Positions 11,058-23,192 of a stretch of DNA of 64,000 nucleotides are shown here, one piece after another (the stretch's first letter is position 1; each line of letters opens with the position of its first letter). Position numbers and translations under genes: made by a program. The notes beneath the pieces are model-generated. The model was not told where the DNA came from and made no database searches. It saw nothing but the letters and a program-made list of their open reading frames with translations. Source of the DNA: Corydoras sp. C115 (lineage: Eukaryota; Chordata; Actinopteri; Siluriformes; Callichthyidae); contig JAFMOC010000094.1 of the NCBI GenBank assembly GCA_019802505.1, positions 387,501-451,500 on the forward strand, written 5' to 3'.

Positions 11058-11791
11058 CTTGTGTCAGTCTCATTTCCAAAGCCAGACATGGTTCTACCCA
11101 CTTCACCACTTAGTGGCTCAGAACTGGAGCCTGGTCTTGATTTTGGGCTTTCTACAAATACAGACGAAGAGGAGTCTTTCCTGAAGCTCTGTCTGACGGG
11201 TGAACTGCGGCTCAGCGTCCCCGAGTAGGAATCAGACATTTTTTGTGGTGAGGAGGAAGATGACAGCCTAAAACCCGAGCCAAGCGTAGGGTAGGCATCA
11301 GGGTAGAGGGGTGCACCTGGTTTGTACAGAGGGTCATCCAGATCACCCTGAAGTCCCACGGCTGAATAAGTGCTCAGGGAACGTACAGATCCACGTCGGT
11401 ACAGCCCACCAGACACAGACATGCCTAGAGGTTCACCCATGGATGCTATGCTCAGGCGATGTCCATCAGGCACCAGACTGTAGGGGTCAGCGTACAGACT
11501 CTCATTCTTTAGAAGTGCATTCTTGGCAGCAACCTCCTCATCAGGCTTAACATCACGGCGCTCTAGGATGGCTGAAGGTGAGGCAGTCATACCTCCTGCA
11601 GGGCCATGAGAGGAAGATCCATGATGCCCATGGTGCCCATGCTGAGACCCAGAAAAGGAAGGAGGGCGCCCACCGCTGTAAGAAAGACGGGAGCGGGCGG
11701 GAGAGGTGGAGGAAGCAGAGGAGCCAGAGGAGGGAAGCGTGTTCAAACGGCGGGTGGGAGACGATTCACGTGATGCATATACCATTTCTCT
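11058..11791 (-). CDS. srcin1: srcin1 large Ser/Tyr-rich exon (REMVYASRESSPTRRL...)
   Basis: This 734-nt exon, acceptor attacag|AGAGAAATGG and donor ACAAG|gtaagg, gives about 245 codons. Recognisable blocks in order are REMVYASRESSPTRRLN, SRLSYSGGRPPSFSGS, a His/Gly-rich stretch (HGHHGHHGSSSHG), SPSAILERRDVKPDEE, NESLYADPYSL, RRGSVRSLSTYSAVGLQ, DDPLYKPGAPLYPDAYP, SSSSPQKM, SPVRQSFRKDSSSSVF and a C-terminal NETDTR. Order and content match human p140Cap. NESLYADPY corresponds to the mammalian EGLYADPY Csk-docking tyrosine. The tyrosines in LYKPG and LYPDAYP resemble the tyrosine-rich region. The His/Gly stretch replaces the human AVHHAAERLGG segment. The exon ends in phase 2. Confidence 0.96.
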
Positions 11792-12017
11792 CTGTAATAA
11801 AACAGAAAAAATTGGCATGTTTTAAGGTTATGCGAACACACACATACACAACCACACACTCATATCTTCATAACAAATTGTTTGTATCACAGTAAAATTA
11901 TTCAATTTCACAAAATCATATTTTTTTTCTAAATAACTGTCAAATACACCAACATATTACATTAATCCAACTACAGTGGTGAGATTGATTACATCCTGTA
12001 TTATTTAACAATTATTG

Positions 12018-12107
12018 CAACGTGTTGCTTTTGTTGTCATAAAAATTGTAGATATCTTTATCTACAACGTGTTGCTTTTGTTGTCATAAAAATTGTAGAT
12101 ATCTTTA
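12018..12107. repeat. two-copy tandem duplication, 47-bp period
   Basis: The segment starting caacgtgttgcttttgttgt and ending gatatcttta occurs at 12018-12060 and again, without a change, at 12065-12107. Only 4 bp (tcta) separate the copies. Confidence 0.95.
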
Positions 12108-12528
12108 ACGTACCTAACTTTACTAATTTGGTCATAATTCGGTCATTTATTTAGCAGAATATTTTAAATGGAATGTAAATGGAATGTTATGTTATGGGGA
12201 TGCACAATTTAACATTTGTATAGGCTAAATTAAGTAATGGCATATGTGGAAACGGAGTCAACATGTTAGATAGAACAAACAAAATGGTAAGTAGCATTAA
12301 CTAATGTAGCAAAACAGCTAAAATTCACTGTATTTAAACACAACAAAGAACAGCATGGAAAACAAAATGAATATATGATATTTCAAGGTTAGGGAGCTAA
12401 CCAAAAATAAGTAAGCTATGAACCCAATAATAGAAGAACCAAAAACCCAATTATCCTGGTATGTCTTCAAACTTCATATTTGGAACATCCCTGAGGTATT
12501 GAATTAGCTAACATTGATGTTTACTACT

Positions 12529-12582
12529 GTAATCGGTCAAAAACCCACTAAGGTAATCGGTAATCGGTCAAAAACCCACTTT
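12529..12582. repeat. small direct duplication
   Basis: taatcggtcaaaaacccact occurs twice about 33 bp apart. Confidence 0.9.
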
Positions 12583-13964
12583 GTTTATTTTACATATTTA
12601 CAGAGCAAGGTAAATGTTGACTTAACTAAACTAACCAACTCTTAAAAATAAAACGGTTTTAAATGGGACCTTCAGATTCGGGTCCCTTTTGCCCAAATAA
12701 AGAGGTACAAAAACTGTGAGCATTAATGAAGTCCGATACATATTTAAATTCCCCTTCTAGATTGCTTAGTACATGACTGACATAAATACTAGCTAGCTTG
12801 AGGGATAATGTCATGCACTGTAACTGTGAGTCAGGATAACCTGTGAAAAGCTCAACATTAATTGTGCTGTAGTGGGAAAAAGAACCAGAAAAAAGAGACA
12901 CACAAAGAGCAAGAACGTGTGTGATGACAGTCACAGAAAGTAAGAAACTGAGCAAAAGCAGAGTGAGAATGGAACCTAGACATCTTGCATTCAAGCTCTA
13001 TTGTCTTAATTCGTAATTAATGACATTCATAATGACCAATTATCCTGTTTTTTTATTTTAGAAAGGGCAAGAGATGTTTTACTTTTAACAAACTGACACA
13101 ATATTATCTGTTCCATTGTCTTAAAGGTCAGTTCTAGCCAATTAGGCTTATTATTAGTCCAAGTTATAGCTTCATCAGAATGAAGTATTGTAGAAAATTT
13201 TGGCATTTTAAGAAAATCCATGAGAGAATTAATTAATCTTTAAAAAGTTTACAAATTACTAGCTTGATTAAAAACCATATGTTTCTAGCTTGATTTAGAA
13301 CTATATGTTTACTTATCAGAAAAAGAACTTTATCTGCGCAATGGATTTTTTCTGTAAATAATAAAGTACGTGGAACTCATAAGCAAGTATGTGATGTGCT
13401 TAAAGAGATGTCGCAAAAACTGTAATAAGAAAGCACTTGACACAAACTACACACAAGAACAAAACGAGAGCCAGACAGCTTATTGACTTTAAACATTGTG
13501 TGCTTTTACACTCCTCACACATTTCTTTCAGAATTTGAAATGCTCAGATGCTGTTGAGTGGTTATAGATACTAAAATTGTTGCGTAGTCTAAACTCACAC
13601 TAAGACGCACAAAAACCACAAGCAGGCAGTTACATGTCACATCTACAGCAATGACATTAAGCCCAGTGTGACTGTATAACAGATTTAACAGAAGAAGCAG
13701 CAAAGGAACATAGACATGAAATATGTCACCAAAAAAACAGTACATTAAAAAAAACAAAAAAAAGTCTTCCTTCAGCCAGCCAGACACTATCTTAAATGGA
13801 AAAGCAGAGATAAACTTGTTCATCAAACAGGATGCAATATCAAATGTATGTAACTGTTTCTAGATGTTATTTTCCATAGTCTTGTAAACTTTATCAAATT
13901 ACAATGCATACATCCCAGATCAACCACCTACATCATCTAAACTGTAGCAGCTCGACATATTTAT

Positions 13965-14315
13965 CCATCCATCCATTATCTTCCGCTTTATGCTCTATTA
14001 GGGTCGCGGTGGGTTTCCCCATGCCCATCCAGGAGAGAATGTCTCGGGCGCTGGGCAAATACACTCAGGACAGGGAGTCAATCTATCGCTGGGCACACAC
14101 TCACTCACACAGACACACTCTATATGGGGCAATTTGGAGAATTCAATTGACCTTAATCCATGTTTTTGGACTGTGGAAGGAAACCGGAGAACCCGGACGA
14201 AACCTACGCGGACACGGGGAGAACATGGTACCTCCAACCAGATGGGGATTCGAACCGGGAATCCCTAACACTGAGAGGCGAATGTGCTAACCACTAAGCC
14301 ACCGTGTCACCCTCA
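13965..14315 (-). mobile_element. tRNA-derived SINE, family 1, full length with 10-bp TSD
   Basis: Minus-oriented copy with ATCC-repeat tail and intact box B. Flanked by exact ACATATTTAT at 13955-13964 and 14316-14325. Confidence 0.94.
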
Positions 14316-15228
14316 ACATATTTATATTGATCTTAATAAAAAGAAACACAACTAACAACATTTACACAAGACTATTATGAGACTGTTATTTAAAAATAGA
14401 AACTTGTACTGGTAACTGTAATAGTTTAAACTTTTCTGAAACTTTTGTTATTCTGTAGTTTCAGCTGCTCCTTTTGGTTGTTCTTAAATTTCAAGTGATT
14501 TTATGTTTGTAGGGCATGAGTTAAATGTAGAGTTTGGTTGATCTCAGCATGTGGGTGTTTTGGGTGTTCTTGCAGCTCTAGGAAATGTGGCATATTCTAA
14601 CATACAGTCTGCATGACAGAAGGGTCCTGTGAAATTGGCGAGTATTGACGCAACAGCTTGTGTTATTGTAAGAAAAAAAAGAAAGAAAATCTAGTACATA
14701 AGAGCACAAAAAATCTCAAAGTAAAAGCAGACAAAAAAAAAAAACTTTATTAAAGATTTAAATACATTTCAGTCCATTTTGCTGTCTGGGTTTTTTTCAA
14801 GTCACACATGTGACCATCACAACTCATGGACTTATTGGGCATCTTATTTTTAAACCATGCTTATTAATATAGGGCTGATCCTATGTGTGGCTAAATTTCC
14901 TCCATCGAAGTTTCACGTGTGTTCCAAATGATTCTGGATTGTATCAGTGAGACTTTTAGCCCAATAAATTAAATAAACAACGGTAATGTCAGAAGCTGTG
15001 TTAAATGTCAGAAACTCTAAAACTGAAACTCTTTTTCTTTTTAAACCGAAATGCAAATGCTTAGCTTATAATTCGGTATGCAAGATATAATTATTATTAT
15101 AATGCATTATTTATGCATTTATATAATGTTTAAACTCAATTGTATGTCTATTTAAATATAAAATAAATATAAATTATATATAAATGGTTTTCCAAATATT
15201 TTCTGTCAACTTCTACATCAATACTTAC

Positions 15229-15524
15229 ACGCAGATCACCATTGGCTAGGTGTGCAGCAGCCGGGTAAGATCCATACACTGGTTCTTTGCGGTAGATCTT
15301 AATAATGCTGCGGTCCTGGATGTCCCGGACATCCTCCAGTTCATAGAACACATTGCGTGCTTCATCCTTAATTAAAATAGCTGTGTTGGGGGACTTGAGC
15401 ATGCTGGCAGTTAACTTCTGTGGAAACATGTGTACGATGAGCGCATGCAGAGTCTCCATGCTGCTTAGCTCATGGGTTATGTGGACACGCCTTGTCTCAT
15501 CACCGAACTGCAGGAACAGCACAC
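15229..15524 (-). CDS. srcin1: srcin1 AIP3-type domain exon (VLFLQFGDETRRV...)
   Basis: This 296-nt exon has acceptor tttttctgcag and donor CGT|gtaagt. It encodes VLFLQFGDETRRVHITHELS, LHALIVHMFPQKLTASML, SPNTAILIKDEARNVFYELE, DVRDIQDRSIIKIYRKEP, VYGSYP and ANGDLR. This is the most conserved block of the p140Cap/SKT family and matches the AIP3 (actin-interacting protein 3/Bud6-type) N-terminal region. Near the end, KEPVYG occupies the place of the mammalian EPLYA motif, a tyrosine phosphorylated in mouse and able to bind the Csk SH2 domain. The tyrosine is kept but Leu-Tyr-Ala has become Val-Tyr-Gly. The exon starts in phase 1 and ends in phase 0. Confidence 0.97.
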
Positions 15525-15965
15525 CTGCAGAAAAATAAAACTGATTAATGAACATATAGACAGAAAACAACAAGTTAGTAGTAAACAATTCAGGAGCTGG
15601 GCCACAGAGGAAGATTGATATTTCAGGAAAGCAAGGAAAGAGGGAGGAAAAATTAGCAGATGCAGCAAGAAAGCAAGAGATATGATAGGATGGAGTAGAC
15701 TAGAGCATGAGATGAAAAACATCCATGTTCCCCATTAGTCTCTCTTATGCTTCACTTTGCAAAATATTCTCACACATTAAACACTCTTCCAGGAAGCAAC
15801 TAGTAGCCATTCGTTTTTAGCTATAGTGATACATCAAACACATTTTTAGGAATGATAAGACTAATACTAACTTGACCTATTTTATTGAGTATAAAAAAAT
15901 AAATATATATTTTAATTTCTGTATCTTTCAAAATTTCCATACAACCTCAAAGGAACTATAGCTCA

Positions 15966-16001
15966 GAATCAGAATACTATATCATTCCCTGGGGGGGAAG
16001 C
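15966..16001 (-). mobile_element. retrotransposon 3'-end fragment
   Basis: The stretch 'cagaatcagaatactatatc attccctggggg' is the complement of the common teleost LINE end 'ccccagggatcaataaagtattctgattctg'-type sequence, partly degraded. Confidence 0.5.
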
Positions 16002-16224
16002 ACACTCATCCACGTAAGATCCAAATAAGAGTACACAGTGGGAGGATTTTTTTAATAAAAATGTTTTTTTTATTAATTAGTGGCAAATTCTTGTCCATGT
16101 CTTTATGTTTGTATTTGCTTGTGTACTAAAAGGTGTTTTTTTCGGGTCCCCAACCTTTGCTTATTAAAGCATGGTTTGGGAGCGGGTTGTTTTTTATCAC
16201 CTATTCTCCTGATGTATCATTTTT

Positions 16225-16354
16225 TCTGCCTATTTTTGATGAAAATAGCGCCGCTGTGTTCGGCTGCCGTCGCGACTTATCCTCGGGTCGTACAAGCATT
16301 TCACTGTGTATAACTATGCATGTGAAGAATGAACTTGACTTGACTTGACTTGAT
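16225..16354 (+). mobile_element. non-LTR retrotransposon 3' end with (GACTT)n tail
   Basis: GC-rich 'cggctgccgtcgcgacttat' is followed by 'cgtacaagcatttcactgtg' and a short (ACTTG)n tail at 16333-16354. Such ends with 5-bp tail repeats mark 5'-truncated LINE insertions. The family is not named here. Confidence 0.6.
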
Positions 16355-17589
16355 TCATGTGTGGTAAATGTGTAATCATTGTATTCACACTACGACCTCC
16401 ATCGGTGTCAATGTCATGGATTTTGTTGATTGATTTTTGCTTTTAGGAATGTCCAGCACAACTTTCCGTGCCTTTCCTTTAAATGCCAGGCTGACCTGCA
16501 TAGCTGTTTCCTTGGCTGGTCTTCCAAGATAACAAGCTACTGTATTGAGCTGGGTCTGGCTCTGTCTGCTGCTGGCATGCTGTACCATAACAAACTGTGT
16601 ATTGTGCTGTTGTTTTAAGTTAAAATCAACACATAATGTTGCAATGAAAGTAGCCTTATATAGACATATCAATCCCAATTGATTTTCATTAAGCAAGGTA
16701 ATATAATTTGCGTTCTCTCAATTTTAAAGTTTTTGAAAAAATAATAAGGTTCCTTTAAAATACAGACACAAACACATTTGCCAATTCAACTGCTTTACAT
16801 ATTTTTGAAATTACATGATCAGCCAAACCACCTGGAAGGAATCTCAAAATTGGGAGAATATGCAAACTTACATAAATCCAGGACCTCAAAGCAGATGAGG
16901 TGTTATTACATACTGCACCACTATGTCAACAGTCATGAAACTGACTGATTTACTTCTTTTTTTATTTATAAAAAAGGCAGTATATTCATAAATAATATAA
17001 TACAAAGTATACAAATGAACACAATATGGGGTCATTAACAAGACCAGTAACTCTATGGAGAGAAAGTAAAGCATGTAACATAAGGCCCTAAACAAAATAG
17101 GTTCAGGCTCCAAACACATGGTAGTCGAGATAAAATTTACAGCCATGTACAAAAATATGGATGGCGGTAACATAACAGTTAAAATTGTTCCTGTCACCCA
17201 AGGCTGCTAATCTAGAACACAATAAAAAGCGAGGTAATTCATGTAGTACATCAGCATAGTAGGCTGCACAGACAACATTTAAATATGTCAGAGGAATAAA
17301 TGGAATATACACCTACAATTAGGCCTGCTCGCTTGCCATTTATTATTAACAAAGCAGAAAGCAGTTTACGACCTGCTACTACATTGTAGCAGAAGGGTGA
17401 ACTGAGTTAATAAATAGGCAGTCATGTACACTAACACATCCACAGACTGTTAACTTTCTATGGGAATCCAATTAGAATATAAAGAATTAAATGGGAGAGT
17501 ATAAATGTTTTTCCGAGTGTATCAGATATAAAAAAAAAAACAGAAAGCTACAACAGATGAAGGTTTTTGGACCTTGTGACCTTGACACT

Positions 17590-17625
17590 TTTTTGAATTT
17601 CCCCATTGTGAGACTAATAAAGACA
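17590..17625 (+). mobile_element. retrotransposon 3'-end fragment
   Basis: 'tgaatttccccattgtgaga' then 'ctaataaaga' resembles the 3' end of a common teleost LINE. Confidence 0.5.
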
Positions 17626-17860
17626 TGTCACTTATAAATAATTATAAATTTCTATATAGAAACATTCCACTTTGAAACCTTGGTTATTAATAATATTGAA
17701 AAAGTGATAGAAGAAATTGTTCTATGTGAGGTATGAATAGCCCATTATTCATACAAAAAAATTATGTGATATTTCTTCATTTCAAATTTTGTGTTTTACA
17801 ATATGTCTTATAGGCAACTGATTTCAATTACTACATCCTTGAGACTGCAGTATATAAATA

Positions 17861-17861
<1 letters not shown>

Positions 17862-17906
<45 letters not shown>

Positions 17907-17907
17907 T
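17862..17907. repeat. (GT)n microsatellite
   Basis: About 20 GT units on the plus strand; (AC)n in the transcript, about 130 nt past the donor of the 18035-18230 exon. Confidence 0.97.
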
Positions 17908-18034
17908 GAGAGGGGTTCTCTGTGGATAGCACTTAAACTCAAAACTGGTAAGTACAAATGCAAACTGTCTGGGCAGAGGTATGATGTATTTCTATTTGAG
18001 TGTGTGTGTAGCCAAGTGTGTGTTTGTCTGTTAC

Positions 18035-18230
18035 CTGGAGAACGCAGCTTATTCTGGCTGGCGGAGCGGGATAATGGAAGGCTCTGGCGGAAGCGGTTCA
18101 TACGATTAAAACCCAGCGGCATGTCAGCTTCAGACATGGTCTCCAGAGACTCAGCTGAGGCAAAGGACAGTTTAGATGCCTGATCCGCCAAACCAGACTG
18201 AGTGGACTGTGAATGGCGTGGGCTACGACT
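18035..18230 (-). CDS. srcin1: srcin1 Ser/Arg-rich exon (ADQASKLSFASAESLETM)
   Basis: This 196-nt exon starts after ctatacag and ends CCAG|gtaaca, leaving phase 1. It encodes SRSPRHSQSTQSGLADQ, ASKLSFASAESLETMSEADM, PLGFNRMNRFRQSLPLSRSA and SQNKLRSP(G). The human block (LADQAAKLSFASAESLETMSEAELPLGFSRMNRFRQSLPLSR) is nearly identical. Serine, arginine and the RQSLPLSRS type motifs suggest basophilic kinase or 14-3-3-type sites (inference). The phase-1 G joins GT of the following exon to give the Gly before VLFLQFG. A (GT)n array lies about 130 bp beyond its donor, in intronic sequence. Confidence 0.96.
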
Positions 18231-18979
18231 CTGTATAGACAGACAGACATTTAATTAAAACACATATAATCATCTATATATTTTTAAATAATATAAATGG
18301 CACAACTTTACATTTCACATGATAAAACAAATAAAAATAATTGTAGGCCATAGTTAAGTGAGTTTTAGCCATCATTGGCTACATTCATTTCACAAAAGTA
18401 TATCCACATACAGCCCCAGAATAATATTACCCCATCTACCTCCCAGTTTCAGCTGACATGTACATGTTCATTACATTTTGCAGTCCAAGCACAGGGTCAG
18501 CCATGATGCAGCGCAATTAAAGCACCTCCAGATACCTTGTCGGTTCATGGAGGGTTTGATGATGTGTGGCATTCAGACACAAACGATCAACGCTCTAAAG
18601 TGGGCAACGTGAGTGGTGCCACCAATGTTAGTAAGCCAGATCAGGAGGAGAGTTGTTAGTTCATGGTGGATCTGACAATGGTTTCAAGAGAAATATTTTT
18701 TGATGTAGTTATGGCAGAATTTTTTGTGTTTTTCTCTTTCATTTCAGGTAAATGTAGCATTTCTAATATAAGGAATTTTTAAAATGTGGGCTGCATGGTA
18801 ATGTTGAATTCCTGGTAATGTATTTGCATTCTTTCTTATTGCTGTTGTGTTCTCCACTATTGTTTGCTTTGTAAATGTCATTGCAATGTGACTCAGTGGG
18901 CCACAGTTGGTGAGGCCTACGTGCCATGCATTCTGGGACACTATTCCTGAACTTATTGCACAAAAGGTAGAGAAACACA

Positions 18980-19025
18980 TTGGATGAAAGTGTCAGCTGA
19001 ATGAATAAATGTAAACGTAAATGAA
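18980..19025 (+). mobile_element. V-SINE/L2-type 3' tail fragment
   Basis: 'ttggatgaaagtgtcagctg' then 'aatgaataaatgtaaacgta' matches the diverged common teleost SINE tail. Confidence 0.6.
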
Positions 19026-21270
19026 TTTGGGATATTTCATGTACATATAATCCTAATTGTTTGGCTTTAAGCCTCCAGATATAGATTGACAACCTTTCCA
19101 AAGTGACTTACAAATGAGAGAAAACACTTTTTTTCACCTACTAGAATGTTGATAAAGCCATCATCCCTGCTATTTAATATAATAATGTTTTCTCAAATGG
19201 CTTTCTAGCATGTTCAATTGCTAGATTTTCAATGAGTGAATATTTCTAGGAAGCAGAATGAATCATGTATGACATTTACTTTATAAACTAAAAGATCCAT
19301 TAAATGTTTGCATTCTAGAAATAAATTTTACACCTTCCCACAAAAGCTTTATTCCACAGGAATTACAACTTTAATTCAATTAAAGTTAAAGTGAAGTTTA
19401 TGTACATGTTGTAGTTTCTTATAAATGAAGTAAAATTATGTTATTTTCAAGAATTGTCTGCTTTTAACTTATAACTAATTATATGAGGAGAGACTAAAAT
19501 AATTAAAAGGAACTTCATAGTGCTAATAAGCCTCCATAACATCTTCTCTTTCTACCTCTCTCACAGACAAAGGGATTCAAAGGATGATTCTCCTAATGAG
19601 CTAGAGGTTGTGGTGTGCAGTACTGTGTGGTTTATAGTTGTGCATCTCTGTGGAGTCTGAGTAGTGTTTAATGATGAGACTCCCACATCTCCATCACCGT
19701 TCCACAGCACTGTGTTTGCCTATAACAAGCTCCCAGGATGCACAAAAAAGAGCTGTGGCTGGCTGCTGGTTAGGGGCACAACCACATCACAAAATCACAA
19801 AACATACAATTCTTTCATCTGTTCTATCCCTGTGCCTGTTGATTTTCTGCATTTTCAAAATGAATTATGATATCTTAAAATAAAAGTTGTCAGTTGCTAA
19901 TTTCGGTATTTTTTGTTAAAACTACAGTTAACTAATTTTACCAGATAATGTTTAGATTTAGAGTTCAGTTCATGGTTTGATGTTGTGAATGCAGTGGTGG
20001 TCAGAAACCAAGTTCACTCACACAAGTATTGAATATATACAGTTCAAAGTTACAACTATTCGATTATTCTATTATATATTTTTCCATCTCTATATCTATT
20101 CTATTATAAATATAAATATCCAATATGATAACTATATAATTTAAAAATTTTCAACAACAAAGGAAGCGAATTGTTGCAGAATAAATATGCAGTTATTTAG
20201 CGGCCATTACATATTCTTCCATTGATATTTTTAATAAAGATTGTTATTAGAACTATTAAAATTATCAAAACACAATATTGATCATTTTAAAGACAATTAA
20301 CTGTTTTTTAACATGACCTGCACACCCCGCCCCCAATTCCTTTACCCCAAAGCTCAACTATTGAATCTGACCTTCCTTTCTCTCAAAAGCATCTTCACTT
20401 GGACACCTGACAAAGAGACACATCATTTTACTGTGCTGGAGAGCACCTGTGTGGCCATAAATTAACAAAAGGACCGTGTCCTATGCCAAACGGATTATAC
20501 CTGGGCAGCTACACAAATATTGGCTTAAAGAAATGAATGAGCTTTCGAAAAAAAGTAATTTTCACTGTGGACAACTGATCCAGAACCAAGAGGCTGACAA
20601 TCATTTAATGAGAGCTTAATTCCTCCTATAGCATTGTCTCTCAACCACAGACTGCTCTTAAAAGAACATGCCACCTGTATGTTTTATATCCATCTGGTTA
20701 AACAAACAAGACAGATATTGCACACTAATAATTAGATGGATTACGTTCAGCTTTGATTGTGATGTTCAGTTACTGTGACTCTGTTTCAACAGATATATGC
20801 AAGAGTTGCATTATTTTTGGCTGGGATCTGCCATTGTCTATAAAAGAGTTGAATATATCCCTGCTTATAATTGCCTATTATTTTACAATTTTGAAAGGAT
20901 GCTCTAACTAATCAATGGTTAAAGGTAAGGTTCTGAATCAGTTAAGTGCTTAGAATAACTAAGACAAAGAACCACAACAGAAAGAGCTGAGCAAATATAA
21001 ACTATTTTCACATTCTCCAACATTATGAAGTTCTAAAACTACCATCTTTATTTGAGCTCAAGCAATAGTTACAAATTAAATGTGATATTTGGACAAATAT
21101 AAAGGATCGCCATTATCATGTCTTAATGCAGCATATGGGTGATTTGCATATGTAAGAAGATGTTTTTAAAATACTATGTTTAAAAAACCTATTTTCTTGG
21201 CAAGCTAATAATTATTTCAGTGGGGCAACAACGGGTCAGCTTTTCTTTGTTTTATCTTATCTCAAAGTAT

Positions 21271-21547
21271 TGTGGTGTCTGCCATTATCCGGGTAGGGTG
21301 TCCACGTGCGTACACCATTTTAGGGGTAAAACAGGGCAGAGTTGGGCTACTTTCCCACCAGTTCTGAGGTTCCTGTTGGTTTCCCAGCATGTGTTGCAGC
21401 CATGGGAGTTATAAGGGGGTGAGGTCGCGCCAGACGGGGTATTTGTATGGTGTCACTGTTATGTGTTTAATGTTGTTGTAATAAAAAGGACACCAGCTAA
21501 TGATGGCAAACTGTATCATGGTCTCTTCCTTACCGTGGAACGCTACA
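21271..21547 (+). mobile_element. solo-LTR candidate, 277 bp, 4-bp TSD
   Basis: Begins TGTGG and ends CTACA (TG...CA ends with a short inverted repeat). It is flanked by GTAT at 21267-21270 and 21548-21551. It is GC-richer than its surroundings and has AATAAA at 21480-21485, about 60 bp before the end, as expected for an LTR R/U5 layout. No internal coding region or second LTR is seen. The retroelement type is unknown. Confidence 0.5.
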
Positions 21548-21883
21548 GTATTGTTGGCTTTAATCATGACGTTTTTGAAAAATCACAGTATAGTGATCTT
21601 TTTTTAAAATCATGTAGGTTACGTTGAAGCCTCGTCATTCAGTGGCATATAAAATGACATTACCAGCCTTATTTCACCAAAAACATATATGAACCCTCAC
21701 TTAAAAATATATAACGTATGTGAAAGGCCAAAGAAATATATAAAAGTATCTATGTTATTATATAGGCAGAAAAGTTAAAGGCATGAAGACAAGCCACATT
21801 TAATTTCCTGACCATTTTTACATTTCTTTAATGTAATAAAATAAAAAACAGTTATAGTTGTATAATATCAATGGCGTACTGAC

Positions 21884-21910
21884 CTTAAAACTCCAGTAGT
21901 TTGGTTGTTG
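21884..21910 (-). CDS. srcin1: srcin1 27-nt microexon, QQPNYWSFK
   Basis: This 27-nt exon has acceptor ttccccatag and donor AAG|gtcagt and encodes exactly QQPNYWSFK in phase 0 at both ends. Human p140Cap carries the same QPNYWSFK block between REQ and TRSSRH, so identity and placement are secure. It sits alone, 12.2 kb downstream of the N-terminal exon and 3.7 kb upstream of the next. Being symmetric, it can be skipped without a frameshift. It contributes one tyrosine next to tryptophan. Skipping or inclusion by tissue is not visible in sequence. Confidence 0.93.
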
Positions 21911-23161
21911 CTATGGGGAAAAAAGAATAAAAAGACTTGGTTAGCTCTTTTTTTAAACATGTCTTCTCTAGCAGTACTGTAATTGTAAAAACACTCTCAG
22001 CAGGTTAACAGTGCTACAGTCAATTCAATGTGAAAAGAATGTCAAGAGAAATTGAGAAGGACGTGACTTTGAATAAATGAAAGAATTATTTCGCTAACTG
22101 TTCTTTTCACAAATTTAATTCTAAAGGAGCTTGTTTTCCATCATGCTGATTCAAAGGCTCCCCACTTCAACTTTAATTTCTAAATGACAATTCCATCGGT
22201 GAAGGATCAGCTGAGTGTTGCTCACTTGTTTCTAAATGCTTATAAACAAATATGCAGAGTTTAGGTATGTTATCTTTTATCCTCTCCTTTATATATTTTA
22301 TTAATCATATAATATCAACTGATTGTGGTGTCTTTTTTACAAATTGGATATGTGTGAGATTTTAAATATGAATGATTTTTATTTAGCTCCTGAGGGCTGT
22401 ACTGTAGATCATCTTTGGAAGGCTCATCAGCCCAACACTACACACATTTCAGTTCAGGTCATACATTATCCATCATTACTTTTGTACAGCATGCAAAATT
22501 AATAAGTTTACATAAGTTCATAAACTCACACTTCAGAACATACGAAAATGCTAAAACGCAGAGATGTCACTGCTACCTCATAGGCATTGTAAGTACACAG
22601 GCAATACATTATTTTCTGGAACAGACAGTTTGCGTATCTTTTTTAAGCAGTGACATGTACAAGTACTTTGTCTCCTTTACTTGAGCTTATAGGAAAGGAA
22701 ACCAAATATTCTTCACTCAGACACTTCATGATTAGACTTTTTTCACAGCCATAAACTGATCTGTCTTATATGGCTTGTTTACTGTTGCATATGTGACTTC
22801 ACACTTGACCATTGAAAAGATGTAATTAATAATTCAGTAAACTTTCCAATGATACACAGGCATAATCAATTATTTAGTCTGTGCAGAAACTCAAATAGGT
22901 CAGTTTTACATCATCTTTAATGAGACCATTGTGAAAGAGTAATAAATGTTGTAATGTCATATTCTAAGATACAAAATACAAAGTAAAATGAATACAACCG
23001 CTGAATGTGGGTGTAGGTGAAAGCGAGGGCTCATGGCCAGACCTTCAATTCCCAGTTAATTTCATCGGCCAAAGCAATCCAATGAATTTAACTCTATGAA
23101 CTCTTGCACGGTTATCAGCAGGCCATGGCTCCCATTTAAGTAGTAAAATATCAGTTTTGTA

Positions 23162-23192
23162 CCCCCCCCCCCCACACACACACACACACACA
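23162..23192. repeat. C-run plus (AC)n microsatellite
   Basis: A run of about 11 C is followed by about 10 AC units. Confidence 0.95.

Larger units (their letters stand above)
11792..15228 (-). other. srcin1 intron, 3.4 kb
   Basis: Contains a 47-bp-period tandem duplication (12018-12107), a small duplication near 12529-12582, and a full SINE (13965-14315). No exon-like segment seen. Confidence 0.8.
15525..18034 (-). other. srcin1 intron, 2.5 kb
   Basis: Contains 3'-end fragments of non-LTR retrotransposons (15966-16001, 16225-16354, 17590-17625) and a (GT)n array (17862-17907). Confidence 0.75.
18231..21883 (-). other. srcin1 intron, 3.7 kb
   Basis: Carries a SINE tail fragment at 18980-19025 and a solo-LTR candidate at 21271-21547. 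The remainder is AT-rich, without recognised features. Confidence 0.78.

Noticed and set aside
11058..15524. Alternative identity as KIAA1217 (SKT, sickle tail)
   Set aside because: The SKT paralogue differs at the AIP3 block and lacks the NYWSFK and LSFASAESLETM segments seen here; all blocks fit p140Cap better.
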